Source: Myrmaecium sp. VS I D KN 1
Lineage: Eukaryota > Ascomycota > Dothideomycetes > Valsariales > Valsariaceae
Length of the DNA: 64,000 nucleotides
NCBI GenBank assembly: GCA_019775845.1
Contig: JADQAV010000002.1
Span: 2,480,001-2,544,000, forward strand
Direction: 5' to 3'
This document shows positions 43,900-54,730 of this stretch, in pieces; position 1 is the first letter of the stretch, and each line of letters starts with the position of its first letter. The translations under genes were made by a program, and so were the position numbers. Under the pieces are notes generated by a model, which searched no databases, was not told the origin of the DNA, and saw only the letters and a list, made by a program, of their open reading frames with translations.

Positions 43900-45615
43900 A
43901 TGGCGCCGGGACCTCTGTCCTCGGCGCTCACTTTTGACCTCATAGCTAAATGCTCCGTACGTTTGCAAATCTTTGCTGCGTAATTTGTCTCCTGACATCG
44001 TCGTTCTTACAGGTCACGAAAGCTCGCGCCGCGAATCTCATATTACCGCATGGAACTGTGCCGCTACCGATATTCATGCCTGTAGCGACCCAGGCGTCGC
44101 TGAAGGGAATCACACCGGAACAGCTAGAGGAGACAGGATGCCGGCTCTGTCTCAACAACACATATCACCTGTAGGCAGATTGCGCCTTGCGCTCACCGAC
44201 GTACATGTACTGTAAATCTGACGCAGGCTTCTATTCCAGAGGGTTGAAGCCGGGACAAGCAGCATTAGATGCCATAGGCGGCGCGCATAAGCTGCAGTCA
44301 TGGCCATATAATATCCTGACAGGTGCTTGACCCCTCAGCCTAGCTTTTGATCCAAGGGCCGGGGGCTAACGTTCGATAGATAGTGGTGGGTGGGTGATCC
44401 TACCAACTTTGTGGCGGAAGAAGCTCCTCTTGCCCAGGCTGACTCCCGGGCCAGTTTCCAGATGGTGTCCCTGCTGAAACTAGCAAAGGTCACGGAGGAG
44501 GGCGTCCGCTTCTTGAGCCCGCATGACGGCACACCGATGTACGTGTCTGGATGAAACCGCCAGATATTCACTCTACTAAATCATTCTAGGCTCCTCACTC
44601 CGGAACACTCCATGTCACTTCAGAACTCTATAGGCTCTGACATCATGATGCAATTAGACGATGTCATTGCCACAACTTCGCCAGACAAGGCACGCATTGA
44701 AGAGGCCATGCATCGGTCGGTGAGATGGTTAGATCGATGCATTGCGGCGCACAAATACCCAGAGAAGCAAAATCTCTTCTGTATCATCCAAGGCGGACTT
44801 GATCTAGAACTGCGCAGGCAGTGTGTCGAAGAGATGGTCGCCAGAGACACGCCGGGTATTGCTATAGGTGGTCTCTCTGGCGGAGAGGCTAAAGAATCCT
44901 ATTGCGAAGTGTAAGTACCTCGCTAGCCTTTTGAGAGCAATACCGACATCCTCACGATAATTAGGGTCGATACTTGTACATCCTTGCTTCCTGAAAGGAA
45001 GCCTCGATATGTCATGGGTGTGGGGTAAGATACGCTGCACCGCGCTTGTTGCAATCTTTGCTGAAACACATCGTTAGCTACCCTGAGGACCTCGTGGTGT
45101 CGGTTGCGCTTGGGGCTGACATGTTTGACTGCGTCTGGCCTACTCGTACAGCTGTAAGTTAAAGCCTCTCTGCATCGTCCTTGAGCGATGCGATCAGAGG
45201 CGAAGTTTCGCTGATCACATGCTTCTAGCGCTTCGGCAATGCTATCACTGCTTTTGGCATTCTCAATCTCCGCCATAAGGCTTATTCCCATGATTACCGC
45301 CCAGTGGAGGAGGGTTGTCAATGCGTGATCTGCCGTCCGACGAGCGAGGGCGGCTTAGGCATCACCCGGGCATACATCTATCATATCGCTGCTAAAGAGA
45401 CAGCCGGAGCTCACCTTCTTACGATGCACAATGTCCATTACCAGCTCAATTTGATGCGGCAAATGCGCGAGGCGATAATTCAAGACAGGTTCCCTGACTT
45501 CCTGCGGTCATTCTTCGGCAACCTGTATGCAGGCGACAAAACCAAGTTTCCGGCGTGGGCTGTGAAGGCATTAGCTGGAGTGGGCGTGGACTTGCTGGGA
45601 GAGGAGGGAAAGTAG
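43900..45615 (+). CDS. Queuine tRNA-ribosyltransferase catalytic subunit (TGT, QTRT1)
   Basis: Exchanges G34 for queuine in tRNAs for Asp, Asn, His and Tyr. Nine exons: 43900-43956, 44013-44170, 44240-44322, 44380-44389, 44455-44538, 44590-44910, 44965-45024, 45078-45153, 45229-45615, giving 411 residues. Exon 4 is a 10-nt micro-exon that restores [12 protein letters not shown], the loop with the active-site Asp (Asp100). [11 protein letters not shown] is the substrate loop. The nucleophile is Asp275 in [12 protein letters not shown]. The zinc ligands are Cys313, Cys315, Cys318 (CQCVIC) and His350 (HN). ITRAYIYH is typical. Fungi such as Aspergillus depend on queuine salvage; S. cerevisiae lacks the enzyme. 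The partner subunit QTRT2 is not in this window. Confidence 0.94.
44380..44389 (+). other. 10-nt micro-exon of the queuine transferase gene
   Basis: Reads ATAGTGGTGG between an upstream ag (preceded by a ctaac branch motif) and a downstream gtgggt donor. With one G from exon 3 and one T from exon 5 it encodes Asp-Ser-Gly-Gly, the start of the invariant DSGGFQ loop. Without it no splice tried gives this motif. Confidence 0.85.
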
Positions 45616-45918
45616 ATCTCGCTCATGCCCATTGTTTGGTAGAGTTTAGCATCAGAATACCCTTCTAGACCTGTATATAATTTCAAATTTAACACCTCTA
45701 TGACCAAAGTGAACAGGCCAATCCAAGCTGTAGGAATTTGAGCCTCTACACGTGAAGGACCAAGATTATGTTGGCCTGAGGCAAAAATGATCCATCGGAC
45801 CGATGTAATCCCGATACCAGACCTGGAATCTTTCTACCGTACCTCACTGGATCGAACTGAAGACACCGGATGCTACTTCAGCTGCGGGAATTGCGGCTGT
45901 GGTAGAACAGACCTCATC
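45616..45918. other. Spacer before MRP51
   Basis: About 300 bases. The MRP51 frame stays open for 44 codons upstream of the chosen Met, but without family resemblance. Confidence 0.4.
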
Positions 45919-47346
45919 ATGTCTCGAGTCGCGCAGTCCCCGACTGCTCAGTTACTACGGTCATCGCGACTCTTCTCTCTCCCTCCGCCGCTCCCCGCGC
46001 CCATCCAGTCCGTTTCAGCGAATGTTGGATCAACTCGGGGATCCGATACAGCGACGCTGCCGTACCCGATTCGACAGGCAATAATCACTACGCCGTCCTC
46101 ACGCGCTCGAGGAGACTGGGGTCTGAAAAGGCCGTTACCCCTCAAATCTACCACCAAATCTAGCACTCCGGTCGTTCGGGTCTCCTGCGTCGACACGATC
46201 GAGCAGATTACTGAATTCGAATCCGCGGCCGATCATGCTATCACACTTGCGAAATGGCAAGAGCTCAATCTGCCGATGAGCCCGGAGCCTAGCAGGTTCC
46301 TTTTCGGTAACAAGCCGAAGCCGAACGTCTTTGCTGATGAACGCGACTACACGGATCCGGCCAAAGCGGAAGACCTCCCGCTGGCCCAAGACAAACGCTG
46401 GAAACGGCAGGGCCCTTGGTTATCGGGAATGGCCGAGAAGGATTTCAACCTATACCTTGCGAAGCAGTTGAAGGGGAGGGAAGAGGAATTCAAGGCCTTC
46501 TTGCTCAAGGAACTTACTCCCAAGCGACTATTTGCTAAGAAGACCGAGGCCCTTGAAAAGGATATTCCTTTTGATGAGGCGAATTTCAAGCTCACGTTGG
46601 ACGACATGGACAAAGAGATCAAGCGTCTCCGTGAAGATGCTGGTACCGGAGTTCTGCGGTCCGAGCTGAACGGTTACATCACCAAGTTCCTCGACCTTCC
46701 TCCCGCTAGAGCGTCTACAGCGGAAAACATGGGCTTCTATACACAATTTGACCACGCCGCGATGGACAACGAAAAACTCTCAAACGCTCCTCCCTCAACA
46801 CATCCTTCTGCTGGCATCTCATATCTCCGGCATAATGCTCATCTAGAGAACCATCCCGTCCTCGGTCCTCAAAACCATCGCACACCCGTTCCGGCTCGTG
46901 TGTTGCAGCCACGTACCCACACCACCCTTCCACAGGCTCCCCGGGCTATAATTGGTGTCGCTGGGTTCGTGACGGAGGACGCTCAGACAGCTGGTTCATA
47001 TCCAAGCGCCGCCGGAAGGATGTCTGGCGGCGAGGCCGGAATTGCTACTCTGGACTTTGAAACTGAAGGAGGCCGCAAGGTCTTCGTTGAGCCGAGTCGT
47101 GCATATGTGGACGCCCAGGGCCGAATCAGGCTAGAAGTAGTCCGGGCTAGCCCCGAGACTGTCGCCATCCGGCAAGGGCAGATGCCCACTGTTGCAAGAG
47201 TGCCGCCAAAGAGCAGTCCCAATATCAGGAGAGTCGATAGTCGACTGGACGACGTCTGGGGAACCAAGGGCGGGATAAACCCTCTGAACGATCAGGACGC
47301 GCAGGCTTTCAAGAGTCAAATCAGGGATCAGGGCATTGATGTGTAG
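45919..47346 (+). CDS. MRP51: Mitochondrial small-subunit ribosomal protein Mrp51 (bS1m)
   Basis: Fungal component of the mitochondrial 37S subunit, in yeast needed for translation of mRNAs through their 5' leaders. A single exon of 475 residues from Met 45919 (MSRVAQSPTAQLLRSSRLFS), whose basic, hydroxylated N-terminus suits mitochondrial import. The conserved Mrp51 core is ITTPSSRARGDWGLKRPLPL, VDTIEQITEFESAADH and ITLAKWQELNLPM. The remainder is helical and then Pro/Arg-rich. An in-frame Met 44 codons upstream was rejected because its text has no import-signal character. Confidence 0.88.
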   Translation: MSRVAQSPTAQLLRSSRLFSLPPPLPAPIQSVSANVGSTRGSDTATLPYPIRQAIITTPSSRARGDWGLKRPLPLKSTTKSSTPVVRVSCVDTIEQITEFESAADHAITLAKWQELNLPMSPEPSRFLFGNKPKPNVFADERDYTDPAKAEDLPLAQDKRWKRQGPWLSGMAEKDFNLYLAKQLKGREEEFKAFLLKELTPKRLFAKKTEALEKDIPFDEANFKLTLDDMDKEIKRLREDAGTGVLRSELNGYITKFLDLPPARASTAENMGFYTQFDHAAMDNEKLSNAPPSTHPSAGISYLRHNAHLENHPVLGPQNHRTPVPARVLQPRTHTTLPQAPRAIIGVAGFVTEDAQTAGSYPSAAGRMSGGEAGIATLDFETEGGRKVFVEPSRAYVDAQGRIRLEVVRASPETVAIRQGQMPTVARVPPKSSPNIRRVDSRLDDVWGTKGGINPLNDQDAQAFKSQIRDQGIDV

Positions 47347-47622
47347 AGATGACCGGGCCGGTAAATGTACAATATCATCTGAGAATGTTAAGTATCAGAG
47401 TGTCTTGCGAAATAATATCGCACACTTCTACAGGAATATCGCCTTCCGGTGTAGCGCTTCAAATGCCGCCATGTGAGGTTAAAGTCGTCTTCTGAGGACG
47501 TTTTAGGGTATATTGGATGACTTGCAGCTGGTTCTTTGGGGGAGGCTTAGGCGAAGTCAAGTCATGTCTCCCCGTCGTTCCACGTGCGCGGAAAGCGGTA
47601 TACGAGGTGTTGTCTCACCTGC

Positions 47623-48531
47623 CTATATGTTCCAGTCCATGTCCTCGTCTGCATCGGCGGCCATGGGTAATTTCCCCTTCCGTCGAGGATCTTTAGGATT
47701 ATACCCTTCGATTGTTGCATGTCGTTTGCGATCCGCATCCTCTCCGAAGGACGGTGCCTCCGGTACTTTCAGGGCCCGCTTCTCCCGAACAGTATCACTG
47801 ATCAGATGTGTCGCGTTGAAGCTGGTTTGTTCGTCACCTCGCTCGAGGGCAAGATCTTGCATCGCATTTGAGATCCCTTCTTCCTGCGCTTCTTTTTTGG
47901 GCCTGTAGGGCAGTGAGAACTCCATGGCGCCGGGTTCGGAATGTGTGTGAGCAGCTGGCGCATCAGGCTCCGGTAGAAGATCGATTTTGGCGGCACTGTT
48001 ACCTCTTCGTAACCACCCGGGCTCTTCGAGCAGCTGCACCTTGACATACAAAGCCCGCTTTGCGCATTCCTTGGAGCACCACAGTTCGATCTGCTGCTTC
48101 GGGACGACCTTGAGCCCTCCCTTGTGATCGTCCAGGAACCGAAATTTGCCCTTGTTGTCGCGGTTGGTGACGGGGGCTCGCGGGCAGAGCGCATACGCGC
48201 ATTTGCCGGCCACCTGGCGTTCCGTGAGGAGGTTGTCGTAGTCGTGAGGCTGGAAGATGGAGACGAGGGTGGTGAAGGTGCGAGCGGCGGCGGGAGAGGG
48301 GTGCGCCGGGTCGGCGGGCGGAGATGAGGGTAGCTCTGGAGGGTAGTCCAGGAGCGTCAGAGTGGCATCGAGGATGGCGGTCTCGAAATCCTTCTGCTGC
48401 TGTATCAGGTTGGCATGGTGCAGGGCTAGCTTAAGATTGCGTTCATGCGTGGGGTCGCGATCAGCAGCGGGCGGCGCGACCGGGTGCTTGGAGGAGGAGC
48501 TGGTCTTCTTGAGGATGGACTTGGGCGGCAT
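47623..48531 (-). CDS. RTR1: Rtr1/RPAP2-type RNA polymerase II CTD phosphatase
   Basis: Atypical phosphatase acting on Ser5/Tyr1-phosphate of the polymerase II C-terminal repeats, also tied to polymerase nuclear import. A single exon of 302 residues. After a Lys/Ser-rich head and a helical stretch (LHHANLIQQQKDFETAILDA) comes the Rtr1 zinc fold: ERQVAGKCAYALCP (Cys111, Cys116), GKFRFLDDHKGGLKVVPKQQ and WCSKECAKRALYVKVQL (Cys152, Cys156). The tail is polar and acidic. The C-x4-C...C-x3-C spacing fits the family. It is convergent with MRP51 and divergent from BBC1. Confidence 0.9.
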   Translation of the reverse strand: MPPKSILKKTSSSSKHPVAPPAADRDPTHERNLKLALHHANLIQQQKDFETAILDATLTLLDYPPELPSSPPADPAHPSPAAARTFTTLVSIFQPHDYDNLLTERQVAGKCAYALCPRAPVTNRDNKGKFRFLDDHKGGLKVVPKQQIELWCSKECAKRALYVKVQLLEEPGWLRRGNSAAKIDLLPEPDAPAAHTHSEPGAMEFSLPYRPKKEAQEEGISNAMQDLALERGDEQTSFNATHLISDTVREKRALKVPEAPSFGEDADRKRHATIEGYNPKDPRRKGKLPMAADADEDMDWNI

Positions 48532-49219
48532 CGTTTAGTGGGTGAAGACGCTCTGGCTCTCAGCGGAGTTTCTTGCGATTGCACGGGACCGGTTTGTAGG
48601 CCGCGAGAGCGCTAGGTCTTTCCTGCGCTCCAGACGGGACGGAACGACAGCGTTGCGTTGCGTTTGAAATGAAGGGGTGGCAGAAACATTTGGCAGCGAG
48701 TGATTGCATGATCGGCGTGGCGGCGGTTTGGAAGCGATTGGCAGCACTGCCCTCAGGCCCAGGTGAGGTGCCCTCGAAAACGGAATGGGAAGCCCGCCTG
48801 GGCAGCTCCAGCGTCGGCGTTTCTCGTGTCCGCCCTCCACCGAGCCCTGACGACGACGGGACGACGACAACCTGAACCTCCTCCACCTCGCCGCTCCCAA
48901 ACATCACCTCCAGGCCTCTCTCGCATCTTTGCCTGTACCTGAACGTCCCATTGATGAGCAGTATGTCTTCCTCAATTCCGAGCACAGCCTGAAGCGTCTC
49001 TTCCTCACGGCGTGCCCTTATTATACCTTACTTGCATTCCTCTCTAATCCCTCCGCTCCCTCGTTTAGGCATTAGGCACCTCCGCATAGCTACCGCTTTG
49101 TCACTCCTCAGCGTCCACCCACCTCCACGCACGCCTGCACAGGTGGCATCGTGATTGCACGAACCCGCCATCACCCCGCCCTTTGACGGCCCTGAAGCGT
49201 TACCTTGCGTTACGTCACC
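48532..49219. promoter_or_regulatory. Divergent promoter region, RTR1 / BBC1
   Basis: 688 bases between two start codons. No gene is supported; overlapping open frames on both strands are GC-driven. Confidence 0.45.
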
Positions 49220-52200
49220 ATGGTACACTTCAGAGTCAAAGCGCTTTACGACTACAGCTCCCCGCATGAGGATGACCTCAACTTCGCCGTCGACCAGATC
49301 ATCACGGTCACCGATGAAGAGGATGAAGAATGGTATATCGGGGAGTATACGGACGATTCCGGCGTAAAGAAGAGCGGGCTGTTCCCCAAGAACTTCGTCG
49401 AGAAGTACGAGCCCGAACCGCCACCACGTCCCAACCGAGCCTCTCGTCACAAACCCACAGAAGCACCTGTTGTGCCTTCGGAACCCGAGCCAGTCCATGA
49501 AGAAATTCAGACCACGCCGACGAAGGACACCAGGGAGGTAGAGCCTCAGAGTCCGCAGAGTCCGAAGGTTGAGCCTGCACCTCAAGCCCCTCAGCCAGTT
49601 AAGGAGCCTGAGCCAGCCTCGCCACCTCCTCCGGCCGTCCCTAAGCCAGAGGCGCAATCTAAACCCCCCGCGGCACCCAAGCCTGCTCCGCCCGTGCAAC
49701 CTTCGGCGGCCAAGTCTCCGCCACCGGTTTCGGAGAAGCCGAGCTCAAGCTCGTTCAAGGACCGCATAGCTGCATTCAACAAAGCAACTGCTGCCCCCAT
49801 TGCTCCTTTCAAGCCCCCCACTGCCCCCACTGGCTTCATCAAGAAGCCGTTCGTGGCTCCTCCTCCGAGCCGTGACGCTTATGTTCCTCCACCTCGCGAT
49901 CCGCCGCCTCAGAAGATCTATCGTCGCGAGGAAGACCCGGAAATTGCTGAGAAGAGAGCGCAGGATCAGGCCGAGGCGGAGAAGGCAGGACTTGCCCCCT
50001 CCGGTCCCCCCGGAGAAGCCGAGGAGGAAGCTCCCAAACCTACCAGTCTGAAGGAAAGGATTGCTTTATTGCAGAAGCAGCAGCTAGAGCAAGCAGCTCG
50101 CCAGGCCCATGCTTCGCATAAAGAAAAACCTAAGCGCCCCCCGAAGAAGCACATCGAGTCTCAAGAGCCATCTGAATCCCATGCCGGCGAAGGAGAAAGC
50201 TTGGAAAAAGTCAAAAGCATCGAGTCAGTGGAGAGAGTATCGTCGGATGTACCGCGCGACACCCACGCTCGGGCGCCCCCTCCCAGACGACCGTCTCACG
50301 ATGCCAGGTCGTCAGAAGCTCCGCAGCATGTTGAAGCATTGAGTGATGCTAACGATGCAGACCAATCTGCAGCTGGGGAAACCACCGAGGATGCAGAGGG
50401 TGCCTCTACCAGTGTCGAAGAAGAGGAAGGGAAGCCGAGAGCTGTGCTGCCTGCTGCGGCTGGGAAGCCTCACGTTGCTCCGGACAGGGGCGAGGAAGAG
50501 GGTGAAGAAGAAGAGGCGACAGAAGACACGAATGAAGACGAAGAAGAGGACGAAATCGACGAAGAGACGCGGAGACGAATGGAATTGCGCGAACGTATGG
50601 CCAAGATGAGCGGAGGCATGGGCATGATGGGAATGTTTGGGCCTATGGGTGGTATGCCCATGCCGGGAGGTGGCCTCCCTAAGAAGAAGCCAGCTGCACC
50701 AGAGAGCCGAAAGTCTACGGATGAAGCTCGGCCAAGTTCGACACAAACCAATGCGCCGCCGCCTCAGATGCCTATGATTCCTATACCTGGTATGTCACGC
50801 CCTCGTCCGGCCGAGACCGAACACGCCCAGCCGGAAGTGGAAAAGGAACCGGAACCGGAACAGCCGGTTACGAGCCAGCGTGATGCGAATGAAGTACCGA
50901 ACGTAGAAGACGTCCAACCGGAGCAGCATCCTCGGGCCTCTTTGGATAGACAAGCTCCTCCGGTGCCTCAAGGTAAGCTCCTTCCGGGCTTAAGGGTTGG
51001 TGGTCTACATCGCAAACCGGTACCAGGCCATCGGTTATCACTCCAAACTCGATCCTTCACACCAAGCAATGGTGCTGATGGAGCCGCTGAGATGGTGATG
51101 ATAATCAAGGTCTTCAGTAGGTTAACGAGTCGGCACCACCAACCAGGCCCTCTTTCAACGTCGCCGATATGTTGCTGACATAGTCAATCAAGAACGTCCT
51201 GCACCGCCGCCTGCAGCCGTGGAAAGAAGTGCTCCTCCGGTGCATAATAGTCGGCCTACAACTGCTAATGAGAGTAAGTAACCTCTATTTGCTTGCGAGT
51301 TTTACCTATTAACTTGTGTAAAGGCGAAACGGCATCTGCAGCGGTGCGTTCACCGACTCCCGGCTCTGCATCTGACGACGAACTGGCTGGCGGCGAACCG
51401 AAACAGCTTCCAATTCGGCCAGCTCCACCACCCGTACCTACTTCGCCACCCATGTCACCATCCTCACCCGCCCAAAGAAGAGCTTCCTACTTTGGTGGGG
51501 ATCGGGTGGCAGAGTCGTCGCCTACCACCCCAAACGAAAGGAGGTCGAGCCGTGTGCCACCTATCCCGCTTGCGAGCCCCACGCTATCTCCAGTTGGACA
51601 GCCAAGGCCTCCACCGCCACCGCCGCCGACTATTGCCCCGCCTACTCGCCAACCTACCACAGATAGTGTTCCTAGACATCAGACCGAAGGTGATGTTGAA
51701 GAGGAGACAGAGTATGAGGGGGACTATGACACTGATATAGCCCCGGGAGCGACCCATAAAGATGCGCTGAAATCCCATGCACGGGAACCGAGCTTGGACG
51801 ACAGTACCACTGCTGACGAGGGACCTTTGCGCTCTCCTATCCTCCCAGCAGCACCTCCACCGGTGCCGACAAGCATGGCTCCTCGAGCAGTGCCGCCACC
51901 CCCGCCTCAGCAACCACCGAGTAGCAGGCAATCTATGGATGCTCCTAGGGCTCCTCCACCCCCACCGCCGCCTGCGGAGAATGTCGCATTACAGGAAGAT
52001 GACGATGATTATGACCCATATCGGTACACGGCTTCGCCGCCAAGGATGGTACCACCTCCTCCAGCAGCTCCTCGCGCGCCTCCGCCTCCGCCGATGCCGG
52101 CGCAGCATACGGATGAACCCGAGGACGAAGATCTGTACACAAGCCCTCCACCAACCCGAAAGTCTTATGACCGCCCTCCGCCCCCACCTCCGCAGGCACC

Positions 52201-53140
52201 TCCGCCGCCACGTGAAGATCGGGCGCCACCTCCGCCACCACCAGCGAGTTCTTATCCCTCTCCTCCAACCCAGCACTCTACACGTAAATCAATGGATGCT
52301 GGCCGTCAAATAGGCTCTGCTGGACGCCGCTCCATGGATCAATCTCGTCCGACCGGCGAACTTGGCTTTATTGCTACAGACGTGGATCTTGGCGAGCGTA
52401 GCAATTGGTGGACCCAGCCAAGTACCCCCCCACCCGTATTCTTGAACCGCAAGGACGTCTATTACGAGGTCGAAGAGAACCATTCTCTTGCTGAAGATGG
52501 CACGCCTATGATTTCGAAAACTGTCTTTGTTTTGTTCCTCGACTATTCGCAAACCATAGTAGAAGCCGTCTTCCCTGCAAAGAATCCTAGGGCCGTGGAA
52601 CTCAATCAGCGACACGAACCTCCACCACCCAAGCTTCGGCAAGACCAACTAGAGGACGCTCATTCGCGGTATGGTGCCTCGATTGCGGATAGCGTCTCCA
52701 AGATGCAAAATCAGGTAGTGGGTGATGGAACTCCCCACGCTCTTATTCATGCCCTTCTCTCTCCTTTACGCAGTGCATTACCGCCGGTCGGCACTCGTGC
52801 GTATGGTGCTACCGTGTATGCGAACCTCGCGAACGCTTCTACTCAACAGTTTGATGAGATTAGGCCAGGAGACATCATCAGCTTCCGTAATGCCAAATTT
52901 CAGGGGAAGCATGGGCCTATGCATGCCAAATACAACGTAGACGTTGGCAAACCTGACCACGTCGCCATCGTCGCTGAATGGGATGGGACGAAGAAGAAAG
53001 TTCGTGCCTATGAACAAGGCAGGGAGAGTAAGAAGTGCAAGATCGAAAGCTTCAAGGTTGGCGATCTAAGGAGTGGTGAGGTTAGAGTCTGGCGAGTGAT
53101 GGGACGCGATTGGGTGGGTTGGGGCGAGGAAGGGAAATAG
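49220..53140 (+). CDS. BBC1: Bbc1/Mti1-type SH3 protein of actin patches
   Basis: Endocytic coat protein that binds type I myosin and Las17/WASP and limits Arp2/3-driven actin assembly. Proposed exons 49220-50972, 51184-51273 and 51324-53140 give 1,219 residues. An SH3 domain fills residues 1-65 (FRVKALYDYSSPHEDDLNFA; EEWYIGEYTDDSG; GLFPKNFVEKYE). A long Pro/Glu-rich disordered middle follows, with acidic coiled segments and many PPPPP runs that are SH3 ligands. The folded C-terminal domain characteristic of Bbc1 runs from about ERSNWWTQPSTPPPVF to the end (YGATVYANLANASTQQFDEI; RPGDIISFRNAKFQGKHGPM; PDHVAIVAEWDGTKKKVRAY). The 211-nt first intron stays open for 68 codons, so an alternative or split exon there is possible. 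Confidence 0.9.
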
Positions 53141-53509
53141 GTGTACTATTCCCGGGAGGCAGTCACGCGCAGCACACATTATGTATAAGTTGTAGGTTCA
53201 ATCGTGTTATAGTCTCAGGGGGTATGGGGGGGTTGAGCGGCAGTTCAGTGGCTGCAAAGCTGGAATCAGCGTCGCAGTCGTAGTTGCTCGAGATGTTATT
53301 ATTACTCTCTTTTGTCGATGTAGTAGATATTGAAGCAGTATATTGACGAAGCATCATAGACGAGTTTTTTGTTATTATTCTCATGCACGCCCCGATCTTG
53401 GCGAACAGGGCATCAGGAGCGAAAGTTTTTATGTGATTATGTGATGAAGTGAGAGCTTTTAGATATTGTGCAAATCATGAGGCCCTTTGAAGTGCAAAAC
53501 AAGAGAAGA
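53141..53509. other. Convergent spacer, BBC1 / EMC4
   Basis: 369 bases between two stop codons; presumed 3' UTRs only. Confidence 0.4.
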
Positions 53510-54157
53510 CTACCAATCAGCCATTACGCCCCTGTCGACGATGTTGGGCCCCGACTCCCAAGCCAACCAGTCGCTCCTTGTGGTGGGGAGCAGACCCATC
53601 TTGTTGACCTTCCAGATACCCAACCCTAGGGCAAGCAGATTGCAAGCGATATAGGCAAGCTTGACCGGGAGAATTCGGGAGGCAGTGCCAGGCGTGGTGA
53701 AGGGGGCAAAGGTGCGCGAGATGGTGGTGGGAAGGAGGGCCAGGATGGGGTTCTTGAAGAGCATGAAGACCATCATGATGCTGAAGATCTGAAGGCTGTT
53801 GCCGGTCATGTACATCCCTGCATCATGCACGTGTTAGCGGACAGAAGACCAAATGGATCGGCGAGAGAGAGGCCCTTCAAACATACCGATAGCGTTCATG
53901 GGAAGCTGCTTCGCGGGAGCGAGAGCAATCTCCCAGGCCTTCTTCAGCTTCAGCGTGTCCGTCTCTTCGGTCGTGGGGGGCTTGCGAAGCGGCGCGGCGG
54001 CGACACCCTTCTGGCTGCGCTGGTTGAGGCTACGGCCTGCGCTGAAGCCGGGAGGGTCGGGGAGGGCCGACGAGGCTTTCGGGCGCGTTTGTGGAGGGGA
54101 GTTGAGATCGAGCACCCATTGCGGGGGCGGAGGCGGTGCGGCGTCGGTCAGGCTCAT
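53510..54157 (-). CDS. EMC4: ER membrane protein complex subunit 4 (EMC4)
   Basis: Subunit of the EMC insertase, which places tail-anchored and multi-span proteins in the ER membrane. Exons 54157-53887 and 53817-53510 (69-nt intron) give 192 residues. The N-terminal 75 residues are polar and Pro-rich. The conserved core follows: LKLKKAWEIALAPAKQLPMN, AIGMYMTGNSLQIFSIMMVF and MLFKNPILALL, then a last hydrophobic segment (VKLAYIACNLLALGLGIWKV), NKMGLLPTTRSDWLAWE, and a short tail. The intron splits the core at AIG|MYMTGN. Confidence 0.94.
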
Positions 54158-54730
54158 GTTGCGCTCCTTGCTGGTCGGTTGATCGATGGGAGGAGGTGTT
54201 GGATGGGATGCCTTTGGATGCCGTATAGAGCTGTAGCAAGCTTTAGGTCGGAGTCAAGTCGTTATTCCAGATCAGGTCGGACGGGTAGTTCGGTAACGGG
54301 AGGTGAACTGACGTCGAGCCCGAGGCCAGCGGAGCGAACTGAAGGGTTTCCCCGACCACTTCCGGCGGCCGACCCTTGCCTCCTCCATGCGACCCGGCGG
54401 AGCATCAACCCGTCCGCCCTCACTGACCTCGAACACCATCTTTCCCTTAGCCGCTGCACTCTGAGGTCCTCCCGACCTACCAATCCACCAACCAACCGTT
54501 TCCCTTCCCCCGTCTCCTCATTTCCCCGTCCTGGTTCCCGGCCGCCGCTGCCATGCGAGTTCTCCTCGACCGTCCTTAGAAGCCGAACCGAGCCCCTTGT
54601 CCAGCAGCATCCGCCGTCGTGGAACGAGAGTGCCGCGCCTGAAGGGGGGAAAAGCACGACAAGGGCACGAGCTGTCACAAGCGCATGCATATGTGAGCCT
54701 GCTGACTTTCTGGGCACAACGGCACCAGCT
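54158..54730. promoter_or_regulatory. Divergent promoter region, EMC4 / AP-1 beta
   Basis: 573 bases between start codons. The AP-1 side (54475-54560) is pyrimidine-rich. Long open frames here are not conserved-looking. Confidence 0.45.

Noticed and set aside
54262-54717. Open frames of 150-330 codons on both strands between EMC4 and the AP-1 gene
   Set aside because: They span the EMC4 exon and a divergent promoter, lack domain content, and are explained by base composition.
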